Source: Clostridium_AD sp050717635 (lineage in GTDB: Bacteria > Bacillota > Clostridia > Clostridiales > Clostridiaceae). From it: 64,000 nt of DNA. Shown in pieces: positions 53,003-61,686 of this stretch. The stretch is from contig NZ_JBOITO010000010.1 in NCBI RefSeq assembly GCF_050717635.1, positions 62,001 to 126,000 of the forward strand, given 5' to 3'. The notes under the pieces were generated by a model. It had not been told where the DNA came from. It made no database searches and saw only the letters and a list, made by a program, of their open reading frames with translations. The translations under genes were made by a program, and so were the position numbers. Numbering within the stretch: the first letter of the stretch is position 1; each line of letters opens with the position of its first letter.

Positions 53003-54668
53003 ATTTTAAAATTTTAAATGAACTCTTTAAGGATACTATTCTGTTAAAAACTAGTTTCCCCTCAGTAGTGTATCTAGAATCTACATTGAAATAACCATGT
53101 CTAAAGAATTGGAATTTATCCTGTGGTTTTGAATCCTTCATACTTGGCTCTATAAATCCTTGCAAAACCTCTATAGAATTAGGATTTATTTGATCTAAGA
53201 AAGTTTTTCCTTCTTCTTGTGCTTCGTCTAATATTAATGGTTCAAATAATCTAAATTCTGCTGGCAATGCATTTATTGCGTCTACCCAGTGAATTGTTCC
53301 TTTGACTTTTCTTCCAGTAAATCCACTACCACTCTTAGTTTCTTTATCATAAGTACAGTGTATTTCAGATACATTTCCCTCAGAATCTTTAATAAGATCA
53401 GTACATTTGATAAAGTATGCTCCCTTAAGTCTTACCTCATTTCCAGGAAACAATCTAAAATATTTCTTTGGTGGGATTTCCATGAAGTCTTCTTGTTCTA
53501 TATATATTTCTCTTGAGAATGACACTTGACGAGTTCCCATTGATGCATCATCTTGATTATTTTCAATTTCAAGCATTTCAACTTGAGCTTCTGGGTAATT
53601 CGTAATAATCACCTTAAGTGGCCTTAAAATTGCCATAGTTCTACGCGTTTTTGGGCTTAAATCTTCTCTTATAAAGTGTTCTAACATTTGTTCATCTACT
53701 GTACTGTTAGCTTTTGCCACTCCTATTTCTCTACAAAAATTGCGTATAGCTTCTGCAGTGTATCCTCGACGTCTAAGTCCTGCTATAGTTGGCATACGGG
53801 GGTCATCCCAAGCATCTACAATTCCATTATCTACTAATTGCTTAAGGTTTCTTTTACTCATTACAGTATTTGTGATATTTAATCTTGCAAATTCTATTTG
53901 CCTTGGTTTATGTTCCATTTCACAATTGTTTACAACCCAATCATATAATGGCCTATGATCTTCAAATTCTAAGGTACAAATTGAATGTGTAATTCCTTCA
54001 ATTGCATCTTCTATTGGATGTGCATAATCATACATTGGATAAATGCACCATTTATCACCTGTATTGTGGTGGACTGCATGAGATATACGATAAATTATTG
54101 GATCTCTCATATTTATATTCGGAGAGTTCATATCAATTTTAGCTCTCAGAACCTTTTGTCCATCGAGAAATTCACCTTTTCTCATGCGGTCAAATAGATC
54201 TAAGTTTTCTTCCACAGTTCTGTTTTTGTATGGGCTCTCTTTACCCGGTTCTCTTAAAGTGCCTCTGTACTCTTTCATCTCCTCAGCTGTTAAATCACAA
54301 ACATAAGCTTTATTATTCTTTATTAATAATACTGCACGTTCATACATTTCTTGAAAATAATTTGATGCAAAAAATAAATCATCCCACTTATAACCAAGCC
54401 ATTTTATATCTTCTTCTATGGAATTAACGTATTCTTTATCTTCCTTAGCTGGGTTTGTATCATCAAAACGTAAGTTTGTCTTACCCTTAAATTCATCTGC
54501 AAGTTCGAAGCTCAAAATAATTGCTTTCGCATGCCCAATATGCAAATATCCGTTTGGTTCTGGTGGAAATCTAGTAACAATTTTCTTATGTTTTCCTGTT
54601 TCTAAATCTTCTACAACAATATTTCTTATAAAGTTTGATGAATTAGTTTTATTTTCCATGCTTGTCAC
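53001..54668 (-). CDS. glnS: Glutaminyl-tRNA synthetase
   Basis: 555 residues. Class I synthetase with HIGH in PEPNGYLHIGHAKAI (about 36-50) and KMSKS-type VMSKRNLKQL (about 270). Typical GlnRS features: RFDDTNPAKEDKEYV and 'DYAHPIEDAIEGITHSICTLEF', and the C-terminal beta-barrel anticodon domain. Charges tRNA-Gln directly. Many Firmicutes lack GlnRS and use GatCAB, but a set of clostridia carry it. No T-box is visible upstream, in contrast to thrS. Confidence 0.96.
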   Translation of the reverse strand: MTSMENKTNSSNFIRNIVVEDLETGKHKKIVTRFPPEPNGYLHIGHAKAIILSFELADEFKGKTNLRFDDTNPAKEDKEYVNSIEEDIKWLGYKWDDLFFASNYFQEMYERAVLLIKNNKAYVCDLTAEEMKEYRGTLREPGKESPYKNRTVEENLDLFDRMRKGEFLDGQKVLRAKIDMNSPNINMRDPIIYRISHAVHHNTGDKWCIYPMYDYAHPIEDAIEGITHSICTLEFEDHRPLYDWVVNNCEMEHKPRQIEFARLNITNTVMSKRNLKQLVDNGIVDAWDDPRMPTIAGLRRRGYTAEAIRNFCREIGVAKANSTVDEQMLEHFIREDLSPKTRRTMAILRPLKVIITNYPEAQVEMLEIENNQDDASMGTRQVSFSREIYIEQEDFMEIPPKKYFRLFPGNEVRLKGAYFIKCTDLIKDSEGNVSEIHCTYDKETKSGSGFTGRKVKGTIHWVDAINALPAEFRLFEPLILDEAQEEGKTFLDQINPNSIEVLQGFIEPSMKDSKPQDKFQFFRHGYFNVDSRYTTEGKLVFNRIVSLKSSFKILK

Positions 54669-54788
54669 CTTCCTCTTAGTCTAGATTACGTGTGATATCT
54701 ATATTATAAGTAATCTATCTCACTTGTTAGTTTTGTCTATATTCTATTAAATATATCACAAAAATGGATTTATTTCAATAATTTTGCG

Positions 54789-54848
54789 TGGTGCCACCCA
54801 CGTGGCAAGTGGCATCTTAACTTGCCACTTGCCACGTGGGTGGCACCA
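54789..54848. repeat. Perfect 26-bp inverted repeat (GCCACTTGCCA family, copy 1)
   Basis: Arms 54789-54814 and 54823-54848 are exact complements around an 8-base loop. The arm reads TGGTGCCACCCACGTGGCAA and onward. The right arm resembles the copies at 58018 and 58448. It lies between the divergent glnS and HPr genes. Confidence 0.93.
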
Positions 54849-54858
54849 ATGGTATACT
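54829..54858 (+). promoter_or_regulatory. Probable HPr gene promoter overlapping the inverted repeat
   Basis: TTGCCA (54829-54834, inside the right arm of the palindrome) and TATACT (54853-54858) with an 18-bp spacer, 36 bp before the start codon. Confidence 0.55.
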
Positions 54859-54894
54859 AATTATTAAATAAATACATTTTAGGAGGTTTTAATA

Positions 54895-55158
54895 ATGGAA
54901 ATTATCGTTAAAATATTAAACGAACAAGGACTACATGCAAGACCCGCTTCCATATTTGTAAAAACAGCAAATAAGTTCAAGTCAACTATTAGTATATTAC
55001 ACGGCGATGATGTGGCTAATGCAAAATCAATAATAAACATAATGAGCTTAGGTTTATCAAAAGATGAAGAAATTAAAATTGTTGCAGAAGGTGCTGACGA
55101 AGAAGCAGCTATTGAGGCTTTAAAAGTTCTTGTAGAAAGTAAATTCGGCGAAGTATAA
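54895..55158 (+). CDS. ptsH: HPr-type phosphocarrier protein
   Basis: 87 residues with AGGAGG upstream. Active-site H14 in NEQGLHARPAS and the regulatory Ser at position 45 in NAKSIINIMSLGL are both present, so it can act both in sugar phosphotransfer and in carbon catabolite control, unlike Crh, which lacks the His. No ptsI is adjacent; in clostridia the HPr gene is often separate. Symbol given by family; a second HPr paralogue elsewhere cannot be excluded. Confidence 0.9.
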   Translation: MEIIVKILNEQGLHARPASIFVKTANKFKSTISILHGDDVANAKSIINIMSLGLSKDEEIKIVAEGADEEAAIEALKVLVESKFGEV

Positions 55159-55174
55159 GAATAAACCTTTTAAA

Positions 55175-55223
55175 AACAGAGTAGGCTAAACACTATTTAA
55201 GTTTAGCCTACTCTGTTTTTTTT
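55175..55223 (+). terminator. Terminator after the HPr gene
   Basis: A perfect 17-bp stem (AACAGAGTAGGCTAAAC at 55175-55191 with 55201-55217) followed by T-rich sequence. Confidence 0.93.
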
Positions 55224-55305
55224 AAAATAAATCATTCCAATTATTAGTAATGTTCACTATAATATGTATATAGCTAGTAAATATTTTATAAGAGGAGTGA
55301 TAAAA

Positions 55306-56589
55306 TTGAAACATAAAAAATTCTCAATATTGCCTATATTTTTTACAGTGTTTTTAGACATGTTAGGCCTTGGAATTATAATTCCCATATTACCTGCTGT
55401 TTTATTAGATCCAAGTTCTGCTGTCTTACCTTTTGCCTATAGTTTTTCAACAAGAACTCTAGTTTATGGGTTTTTAATAGCCTCCTATCCACTAGCTCAA
55501 TTTTTCGGAGCTCCTATTTTAGGGACCTTAGCGGATCAAAAAGGAAGAAAAAAGCTATTAGTTATTTCCCTTTTCGGAACACTTATTGGTTATGTCCTAT
55601 TTGCCCTTGGAATTATTTTTAGCAATATCTACCTTCTATTTATTGGTAGAATATTAGATGGATTTACGGGTGGTAACATCTCTATTGCACAATCAGCTAT
55701 AGCTGATATTAGCACTGAAGAAACAAAATCTAGGAATTTCGGTCTTATTGGTATGGCTTTTGGTTTGGGGTTCATAATTGGACCTTACGTTGGTGGAAAG
55801 ATTTCAGATCCTTCTATTGTAAGTTGGTTTACTTATGCTACACCATTTTGGCTTTCTGTTATTCTAACTTTAGCAAACATATTACTAGTTTTATGGAATT
55901 TTCCAGAAACCTTAGTTAAGGCAAGACAAGTGAAGGTAAGTGCCTTTACAGGTATTCGGAATATCCAAAAGGCTTTTACTTATAAGGATTTAAGAACTAT
56001 GTTTTTAGTAGGCTTTCTTTTAACTGTAGGTTTTAATTTTTTCACTCAATTTTTTCAAGTATTTCTAATAGGTAAATTTCATTTTAACCAGTCAAAAATA
56101 GGTGATTTATTTGCTTATATGGGTCTATGGATTGCTTTGTCCCAAGGACTTTTCTTACGCCCCTTGTCTAAGAAATATAAACCCATGAGTATTTTAAGTG
56201 TTTCAATAATATTACTTTCCTTAACTTTTCCTATACTTTTATTACCAACTAAAGCTATTGGCATTTACCTTATTATACCTTTTATAGCTATATTTCAAGG
56301 ACTAACTCAACCAAACAGTACAGCTATTATTTCTAATTTAGCAGATAGTGATAAACAAGGAGAAATCCTAGGCATAAACCAATCTATAATGTCACTTGCT
56401 CAAGCTATACCTCCAATTATTGCAGGCTTTATAACCTCTATAAGTTTAAATTTGCCTACAATATTTGCAGCTGGTAGTACACTGCTTGCCTGGCTTATAT
56501 TTAGAATACTCTTTATTAAAGAACAAAAACTCAAGAATGCAGGGATTATAGATGATGCTATAGATATGGATATCCTTCCAAAAGAATAG
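55306..56589 (+). CDS. MFS drug/metabolite exporter
   Basis: About 427 residues from the TTG at 55306, which has GAGGAG eight bases upstream; the ATG at 55264 has none. Twelve membrane helices. MFS motif A is GTLADQKGRKKLL between helices 2 and 3, and the segment starting 'ILPIFFTVFLDMLGLGIIIPILP' is typical of the TetA-like DHA1 family. 'GFTGGNISIAQSAIADIS' and 'GLGFIIGPYVGG' are the motif B/C regions of drug:H+ antiporters. The substrate is not predictable. Monocistronic, with terminator. Confidence 0.85.
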   Translation: MKHKKFSILPIFFTVFLDMLGLGIIIPILPAVLLDPSSAVLPFAYSFSTRTLVYGFLIASYPLAQFFGAPILGTLADQKGRKKLLVISLFGTLIGYVLFALGIIFSNIYLLFIGRILDGFTGGNISIAQSAIADISTEETKSRNFGLIGMAFGLGFIIGPYVGGKISDPSIVSWFTYATPFWLSVILTLANILLVLWNFPETLVKARQVKVSAFTGIRNIQKAFTYKDLRTMFLVGFLLTVGFNFFTQFFQVFLIGKFHFNQSKIGDLFAYMGLWIALSQGLFLRPLSKKYKPMSILSVSIILLSLTFPILLLPTKAIGIYLIIPFIAIFQGLTQPNSTAIISNLADSDKQGEILGINQSIMSLAQAIPPIIAGFITSISLNLPTIFAAGSTLLAWLIFRILFIKEQKLKNAGIIDDAIDMDILPKE

Positions 56590-56603
56590 AATTCTCTAAA
56601 AAT

Positions 56604-56645
56604 AAAAGATGGAATAGTTTATTTAAAACCATTTCCATCTTTTTA
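56604..56645 (+). terminator. Terminator after the MFS gene
   Basis: Stem AAAAGATGGAA (56604-56614) with its complement (56633-56643), further inner pairs, and a T run; serves the MFS gene and possibly the convergent EAL-HDOD gene. Confidence 0.8.
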
Positions 56646-56672
56646 CATATTTACTTTTACCCATTGTAATCT

Positions 56673-57902
56673 TTAGGGCCTCAAACTCCTAGCATAATCA
56701 ATAGCTTCATAGTATGCATCAGGTAAATAGTTTTCAACTAAATTAAGTTGCTTTGAAATTATTGATACTTCATCCCATTGTCCCTTTTCATATACTATAA
56801 TTAAGTTGAATAATTTTGTATATTTATTATTATTAACTCCATTTAAAGTATTCTTTACTTCAAGTGGCAGTAAAAGTTCCTGAAGTATTTGCTTTAGTGG
56901 TCTATCTAAAAGTATATCTACCATAGATAACATCCCTATTAAAAAAGCATTAAAAGAGTTAATTTCCACACCTATTTTAATTGCAATTAATTCTGAAAAC
57001 CTTGCTCTTGCCAAGGAATTTATAACTATAATTTCAGGTTTATCCTCACCTAGAGTTTGGAAGGCTACTAAATAAAGCCATTTTTTTATTTCTTTTTCTC
57101 CAATTAATGCCAATGCTTGATTTAATGATTTTATTTCACTTCTGAATCCATAATTTGCGGAATTTATTCTTTTTAATAGCTTAAAAGATAAAGACAAATC
57201 CTTTTTTATTAAGTTTTCTATACTATCTATATTACAGCTATCGCTGTTAATTTCTTTCAATAATTTAAGGTAAATAGCTTTGTTTTCTGATATTCTTTTA
57301 CCTACAATAATTAAGGGCTTGCTAAAATAGTAGCCTTGGAAGTATGAATATCCATATTTAACAGCTTCGTTGAAATCCTCAATAGTTTCTACTTTTTCTG
57401 CAAGAAACTTTATATCTTCCGAGTTAACTTTTTCCATTACTTTTTTTCGTTCATATCCTTTAGTTATTTGAAAATCAACTTTAATAATATCAGCCAGTTC
57501 TATAAGTTTTGCATATTTACTAGAATAAACAAAATCGTCTAAAGCTATTGTATATCCTTGTGCTTTAAGTTTTCTACAGAGCCCTAATATTTCCTCAGTA
57601 GGCTCTATATCCTCTAATATTTCAATTATTACTGATTTCGGTGATAACACTGTAAAAATATCTGATTTTAATATATTTTTAGTAAAGTTAATAAAAGCTT
57701 TTTTCTGCCCCGTCACATTTTCAATCCCAATATTTACAAAACAATTTTTTATAACTTCAATTGTTGCTGAATCACCATCTTCACTTTGATATCTATTTTT
57801 TTCACTATTTCTAAATAGTAGCTCATATCCAAATAATCTATTGTATCTATCAAGAATTGGTTGTCTCGCTAAAAAAACATCCACATTTTTCCTCCTAAGC
57901 AA
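56673..57902 (-). CDS. EAL-HDOD signalling protein (YuxH family)
   Basis: 409 residues. N-terminal EAL-like domain beginning VDVFLARQPILDRYNRLFGYELLFRN; the EAL motif reads ELL. Later acidic and lysine residues are retained (EILED, ALDDF, KVDF, AEKVET, FQGYYFSKP). The C-terminal HDOD domain (about 200-400, LSLSFKLLKRINSANYG, LNQALALIGEKEIKKWLYL) lacks catalytic HD residues as usual. Such proteins regulate motility or bind c-di-GMP; whether this one hydrolyses it is uncertain. Confidence 0.85.
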   Translation of the reverse strand: MLRRKNVDVFLARQPILDRYNRLFGYELLFRNSEKNRYQSEDGDSATIEVIKNCFVNIGIENVTGQKKAFINFTKNILKSDIFTVLSPKSVIIEILEDIEPTEEILGLCRKLKAQGYTIALDDFVYSSKYAKLIELADIIKVDFQITKGYERKKVMEKVNSEDIKFLAEKVETIEDFNEAVKYGYSYFQGYYFSKPLIIVGKRISENKAIYLKLLKEINSDSCNIDSIENLIKKDLSLSFKLLKRINSANYGFRSEIKSLNQALALIGEKEIKKWLYLVAFQTLGEDKPEIIVINSLARARFSELIAIKIGVEINSFNAFLIGMLSMVDILLDRPLKQILQELLLPLEVKNTLNGVNNNKYTKLFNLIIVYEKGQWDEVSIISKQLNLVENYLPDAYYEAIDYARSLRP

Positions 57903-58017
57903 GCATATTTATTTGTCATTATGTTAATAATATATTAAATTACTTCTTTTTACAACAAAGTACTAATATTTACTAACATATCTAATTATAACAATCATAT
58001 TTACTACTTGCAACTAG

Positions 58018-58060
58018 CCACTTGCCATGTGGGCGCACCCAAAAAGCATGGGTGCGCACC
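58018..58060. repeat. GCCACTTGCCA-family element, copy 2
   Basis: GCCACTTGCCATGTGGGCGC followed by a hairpin GCGCACCC (58033-58040), loop AAAAAGCAT, GGGTGCGC. It ends 3 bp before the stop codon of the Spo0E-like gene. The sequence aligns over 43 bp with the element at 58448. Confidence 0.8.
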
Positions 58061-58062
58061 TA

Positions 58063-58257
58063 TTAAGCTGTTTTTCTCATATATTCAACGATTAATCCGT
58101 CCAATTCTCTACTTATATTCAGTTTTTTCACATCAACTTCAATGTCTGCATCTGCCTCTTCATCTGTACAACATATTTCATTTAAAACGGCTCTTAAATC
58201 ATTTATACAATTTTCTAAATGCTCTATTGTATTATTACCAAGATTTAATTTATCCAT
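58063..58257 (-). CDS. Spo0E-family aspartyl-phosphate phosphatase
   Basis: About 64 residues from the ATG at 58255-58257, preceded by GAGGTG. Two amphipathic helices and the family motif S-R-E-L-D-x-L-I (ISRELDGLIVEYMR), where the S-x-x-x-D core is needed to dephosphorylate Spo0A~P. Such proteins delay sporulation. Its presence suggests a spore-forming host. Single gene. Confidence 0.85.
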   Translation of the reverse strand: MDKLNLGNNTIEHLENCINDLRAVLNEICCTDEEADADIEVDVKKLNISRELDGLIVEYMRKTA

Positions 58258-58447
58258 ACACACCTCGCCTCTCAAATATATTTAATCTTTGTATATTTAT
58301 TATACATAAATTTACACTAAATTGCAATATTTTATGTAAAATTTGCGTTATTTTTATTTTTATTTTTAATATAAATAAACATTCCATTCAAATAGGCTTA
58401 TGTTGCGATTTGTTTTTTTTGATAGAGCAATTTAAAGAAGAATATAT

Positions 58448-58490
58448 GCCATTTGCCATGGGGGGACACTCAAAAGTATGGGTGGCACCA
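58448..58490. repeat. GCCACTTGCCA-family element, copy 3 (decayed)
   Basis: GCCATTTGCCATGGGGGGAC, then CACTCAAAAGTATGGGTGGCACCA. It aligns with copy 2, but the hairpin arms have lost much of their pairing. Confidence 0.75.
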
Positions 58491-58530
58491 AGAAAAAGCA
58501 TGTATCATTACGATACATGCTTTTTCTGTA
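58491..58530 (-). terminator. Terminator of the RNase J gene
   Basis: A perfect 16-bp stem (AGAAAAAGCATGTATC at 58491-58506 with 58512-58527) directly after the RNase J stop codon, with T-rich end on the minus strand. Confidence 0.88.
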
Positions 58531-58533
58531 TTA

Positions 58534-60216
58534 TTATATTTCCATTATTATTGGTATAATTATAGGTCTTCTCTTAGTTTTCACATATAAAAACTGAGAT
58601 AGTGAATTTCTAATACAAGTTTTTATTACTGCCCATTCTTTAACTTTATTATCTAAACATTGCTCAAGCTCTTTTCTAACAATGTCCCTAGCTTCGTTAA
58701 TAAGTTCATTAGATTCTTTCATATACACAAAACCCCTAGTTATTATGTCCGGTCCTGCGAGTATACTATAAGACTCTCTTTCTATAGTAACGACTACAGT
58801 AAGAATACCCTCTTCAGCTAAATGTTTTCTATCTCTAAGTACAATGTTACCAACGTCCCCTACTCCAAGACCATCTACCATTATAGCTCCTGTTTGTACT
58901 CTTCCTGCTAGTTTGCATTCACTTGGAGATACTTCTAATATTTGTCCAGTTTCTCCTATGAAAATTCTTTCTGGATCCATTCCTAATTTTTCTGCAAGTT
59001 GTGCGTGTTGTTTTAAATGTCTATACTCACCATGTACTGGCATGAAGTATTTAGGACGAATCAAGGTATGCATTAGTTTTAATTCCTCTTGACAAGCATG
59101 CCCAGAAACGTGAATTTCTTCTGTAGTATTATAAATTACTTCAGCACCCTTTTTAAATAGTTCATTTATAACCTTGTATATGAACTTTTCATTTCCTGGG
59201 ATAGGTGATGCAGATATAATAATAAAATCATCTTTTTGTATTTCAATACTTCTATGTGTTCCCGTTGCCATTCTTGTGAGAGCAGCTAGTGGTTCACCTT
59301 GGCTACCAGTGGTTACTATGGTTACTTTGTCATCAGGGTAATTATGAAGCTCTGCCACTGTAATTATAAATTCTGGTGGTATATGCAAATATCCAAGTTC
59401 CATAGCTACTGCCGAAATTCTTTCCATACTTCTTCCACTGAACGCCATTTTTCTTCCGTGCATAACTGAAGAATTCGCAATCTGTTGTATCCTATGGATA
59501 TTTGATGCGAAGGATGCTACTATTACTCGACCTTTAGCCTTGTAAAATAGTTTATTTAGTGATTCTCCAATTACTTTTTCAGATATTGTAAATCCAGTTC
59601 GTTCTACGTTAGTACTGTCCATCATTAGTAGAAGAACTCCTTGGCCACCTAATTTTGCAAATCTTTCTAAATCTATAACTTCTCCATCAATTGGAGTGTA
59701 ATCTATTTTAAAGTCACCAGTGTGTACAACTCTGCCAATAGGTGTGTGTACAACAATAGCACATGCATCTGCTATACTATGACCAACTCTTACAAACTCT
59801 ACACTTAGCTTATCAAGTTTTATAATATCACCAGCATTTACTACGTTAAGTGTACAATCTGATATAATTCCATGTTCTTGCAATTTATTTTCTACAAGCC
59901 CTAGTGTTAACTTTGTTCCGTACACTGGAATATTAATTTGTTTTAATACGTAAGGTAATGCTCCTATATGATCTTCATGACCATGAGTTAAAAAGATTCC
60001 TTTTACTTTATCCCTATTCTCTAGGAGATAATTCACATCAGGAATAACTAAATCCACTCCATACATATCTGCATCTGGAAATGCAATTCCACAATCTATA
60101 ATAATAATTTCGTCTTTGTATTCTACTACAGTAATGTTTTTCCCAATTTCTCCAAGTCCACCTAGTGGGATAATTCTGATTTTATTTTTGCCTTTACCTT
60201 TGTAATTATTATTCAA
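58534..60216 (-). CDS. rnj: Ribonuclease J
   Basis: 560 residues from a TTG start with GGGAGG six bases upstream. Metallo-beta-lactamase domain with KIRIIPLGGLGEIGKN and T-H78-G-H80-E-D82-H83-IGALPY. Beta-CASP motifs include DSTNVERTGFT, 'VASFASNIHRIQQI' and 'VSGHACQEELKLM', and a C-terminal domain follows. It is a 5'-3' exo- and endoribonuclease of mRNA decay and rRNA maturation. Whether it is the J1 or J2 paralogue cannot be told from the window. Confidence 0.95.
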   Translation of the reverse strand: MNNNYKGKGKNKIRIIPLGGLGEIGKNITVVEYKDEIIIIDCGIAFPDADMYGVDLVIPDVNYLLENRDKVKGIFLTHGHEDHIGALPYVLKQINIPVYGTKLTLGLVENKLQEHGIISDCTLNVVNAGDIIKLDKLSVEFVRVGHSIADACAIVVHTPIGRVVHTGDFKIDYTPIDGEVIDLERFAKLGGQGVLLLMMDSTNVERTGFTISEKVIGESLNKLFYKAKGRVIVASFASNIHRIQQIANSSVMHGRKMAFSGRSMERISAVAMELGYLHIPPEFIITVAELHNYPDDKVTIVTTGSQGEPLAALTRMATGTHRSIEIQKDDFIIISASPIPGNEKFIYKVINELFKKGAEVIYNTTEEIHVSGHACQEELKLMHTLIRPKYFMPVHGEYRHLKQHAQLAEKLGMDPERIFIGETGQILEVSPSECKLAGRVQTGAIMVDGLGVGDVGNIVLRDRKHLAEEGILTVVVTIERESYSILAGPDIITRGFVYMKESNELINEARDIVRKELEQCLDNKVKEWAVIKTCIRNSLSQFLYVKTKRRPIIIPIIMEI

Positions 60217-60390
60217 TATTTTCCTCCCTTATTTGTTTCCCTTGCTTTAGTTTATTCATGAATTCTACTAGCTCATTTTTTTACTCACCAGTGACGTCAA
60301 AATTAAAAGCCGGTATTTTTCTTACTTCGATGATTTGTAAGTAGTCGCTTCATTTACTTGAAAATATGTTACAACTTCACTTACTGTCAT
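60209..60390 (-). pseudogene. Decayed excisionase-family DNA-binding protein gene
   Basis: From ATG at 60388-60390: MTVSEVVTYFQVNEATTYKSSK, the helix-turn-helix of excisionase-type (MerR-like) proteins. After a frameshift near 60333 the homologous continuation is VRKIPAFNFDVTGE, then an in-frame TAA where a Trp is usual, then KNELVEFMNKLKQGK. The 3' end overlaps the start of the RNase J gene. About 60 codons long originally. Inactive. Confidence 0.7.
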
Positions 60391-60754
60391 AGTCTTCTCG
60401 ACGTTAACGTTTCCACTTTTCCTTTCTTTTTAATATTTTAATAGATTTATATTTCAAAGTGTTGCCTTTTTAGTAAACATCACTCTTTTTATTTAACTTA
60501 TTATTTATCTATGCCGCTAAGGCTCCTAATAATTATCTAATTATGAAATATATACTCATTTTAAATTATGGTCTGTAGTTCTGCTTATCATCTTCTAAAC
60601 CCTTCATTGTGCTCAAAGCTACAATGCACCCACAGGATAAAAGTTGTATAATTCTACAAATATAAATCCAATAATCTTGTTTTACCCAATATTTTTTTAC
60701 TAATCAAATATAATTATACCATAATATGAATAATTATATCCGGTTTTAACTAAA
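60391..60754. other. Non-coding region between phnX and the excisionase-like pseudogene
   Basis: About 360 bp, AT-rich, no supported ORF, tRNA or riboswitch recognised. It probably contains the promoter for the RNase J gene, but no pair of hexamers is convincing. Confidence 0.5.
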
Positions 60755-60755
60755 A

Positions 60756-60784
60756 TAAGGTTAAGAATATATTTCCTAACCTTA
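60756..60784 (-). terminator. Terminator of the phosphonate operon
   Basis: TAAGGTTA (60756-60763) pairs with TAACCTTA (60777-60784), followed on the minus strand by TTTTAG. It lies about 75 bp past the phnX stop. Confidence 0.6.
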
Positions 60785-60858
60785 ACCACTCTATAAATAA
60801 CACACTTTATATATTTAAACTAAATTCTATATCTCCACCAAAAACACTAAAAACAATA

Positions 60859-61686
60859 TCAATCTCGTAGTGCATTAGGCCTTATACCCTTTGAAATAAG
60901 CCTATTTATTTCTTGGATTAACTGTGGGAGTTCACTCATTGTCTTAATAGTAAAATCTGCTCCAACACCTAAAAAACACTTTTCAGTATTTTTAATAGCT
61001 TCATTTTTTTCATTTTCTGAAAGATTAGTAAATTCCTCAAAACTAAGGCCCATCTCAGAACTTCCAACAACGACGCCTACAGACCATACTCCAGCATTTA
61101 TTCCTTCTTTTATGTCTGCTACAGTATCGCCTACCTTTATTACTTTAAAGGTGGCTGATAGTTTTAAAGCTTCTATATTTTTAAATATCATGTAGGGATA
61201 AGGTCTACCAAAAGAACCAGTAGAATCAGGAGTTATCCAAAAATCCGGCTCATAGCCTTTTTCTTTTGCCTCTTTTACTACTATTCCCATCATGGAGTCT
61301 GTGTAACCTGTAGTCGATCCAATCTTTAATCCGCCTTCTCTTAACCTTCTAACTGTATCTATAACCTCTGGCAAGGGATCTGTATATTTTGAAAGCGACG
61401 CCATAAGCAGTGGTTCGAAATTTGAATATAATAAATCTACATCACTTTCGTCAAAATCTTTACCATATATCTCTATCCATAGACTTCTAATTCTTGGCAT
61501 TGTAAGCATTGCTTTTATATGTTCTCTTTTAAGTATTCCCATAGGGATTCTTGTTTCCTCCATAGTAACTTCTAAACCTTTTTCTTTAAATATCTCAATA
61601 AATACATTTACTGGTGCAAAACATCCAAAATCAACGGTAGTTCCTGCCCAGTCGAATATTACTCCCTCTAACTTATTCATTTTCAC
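60859..61686 (-). CDS. phnX: Phosphonoacetaldehyde hydrolase
   Basis: 275 residues, HAD superfamily. Nucleophile D12 in VIFDWAGTTVDFG and Schiff-base lysine K53 in GILKREHIKAML, the same numbers as in the well-studied Bacillus cereus enzyme. 'VGDTVADIKEGINAGVWSVGVV' is the HAD motif III/IV region. Converts phosphonoacetaldehyde to acetaldehyde and phosphate. Overlaps phnW by 14 bp; together they release phosphate from 2-aminoethylphosphonate. Confidence 0.95.
   Translation of the reverse strand: MKMNKLEGVIFDWAGTTVDFGCFAPVNVFIEIFKEKGLEVTMEETRIPMGILKREHIKAMLTMPRIRSLWIEIYGKDFDESDVDLLYSNFEPLLMASLSKYTDPLPEVIDTVRRLREGGLKIGSTTGYTDSMMGIVVKEAKEKGYEPDFWITPDSTGSFGRPYPYMIFKNIEALKLSATFKVIKVGDTVADIKEGINAGVWSVGVVVGSSEMGLSFEEFTNLSENEKNEAIKNTEKCFLGVGADFTIKTMSELPQLIQEINRLISKGIRPNALRD

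Noticed and set aside
54669..54788. T-box or other leader for glnS
   Set aside because: No T-box consensus or terminator/antiterminator pair on the minus strand upstream of glnS.
58008..58559. Plus-strand open frame of 183 codons
   Set aside because: It runs across two repeat elements, antisense to the Spo0E-like gene, and into the RNase J terminator; composition is aromatic and Leu/Ile-rich like antisense sequence, with no ribosome site.
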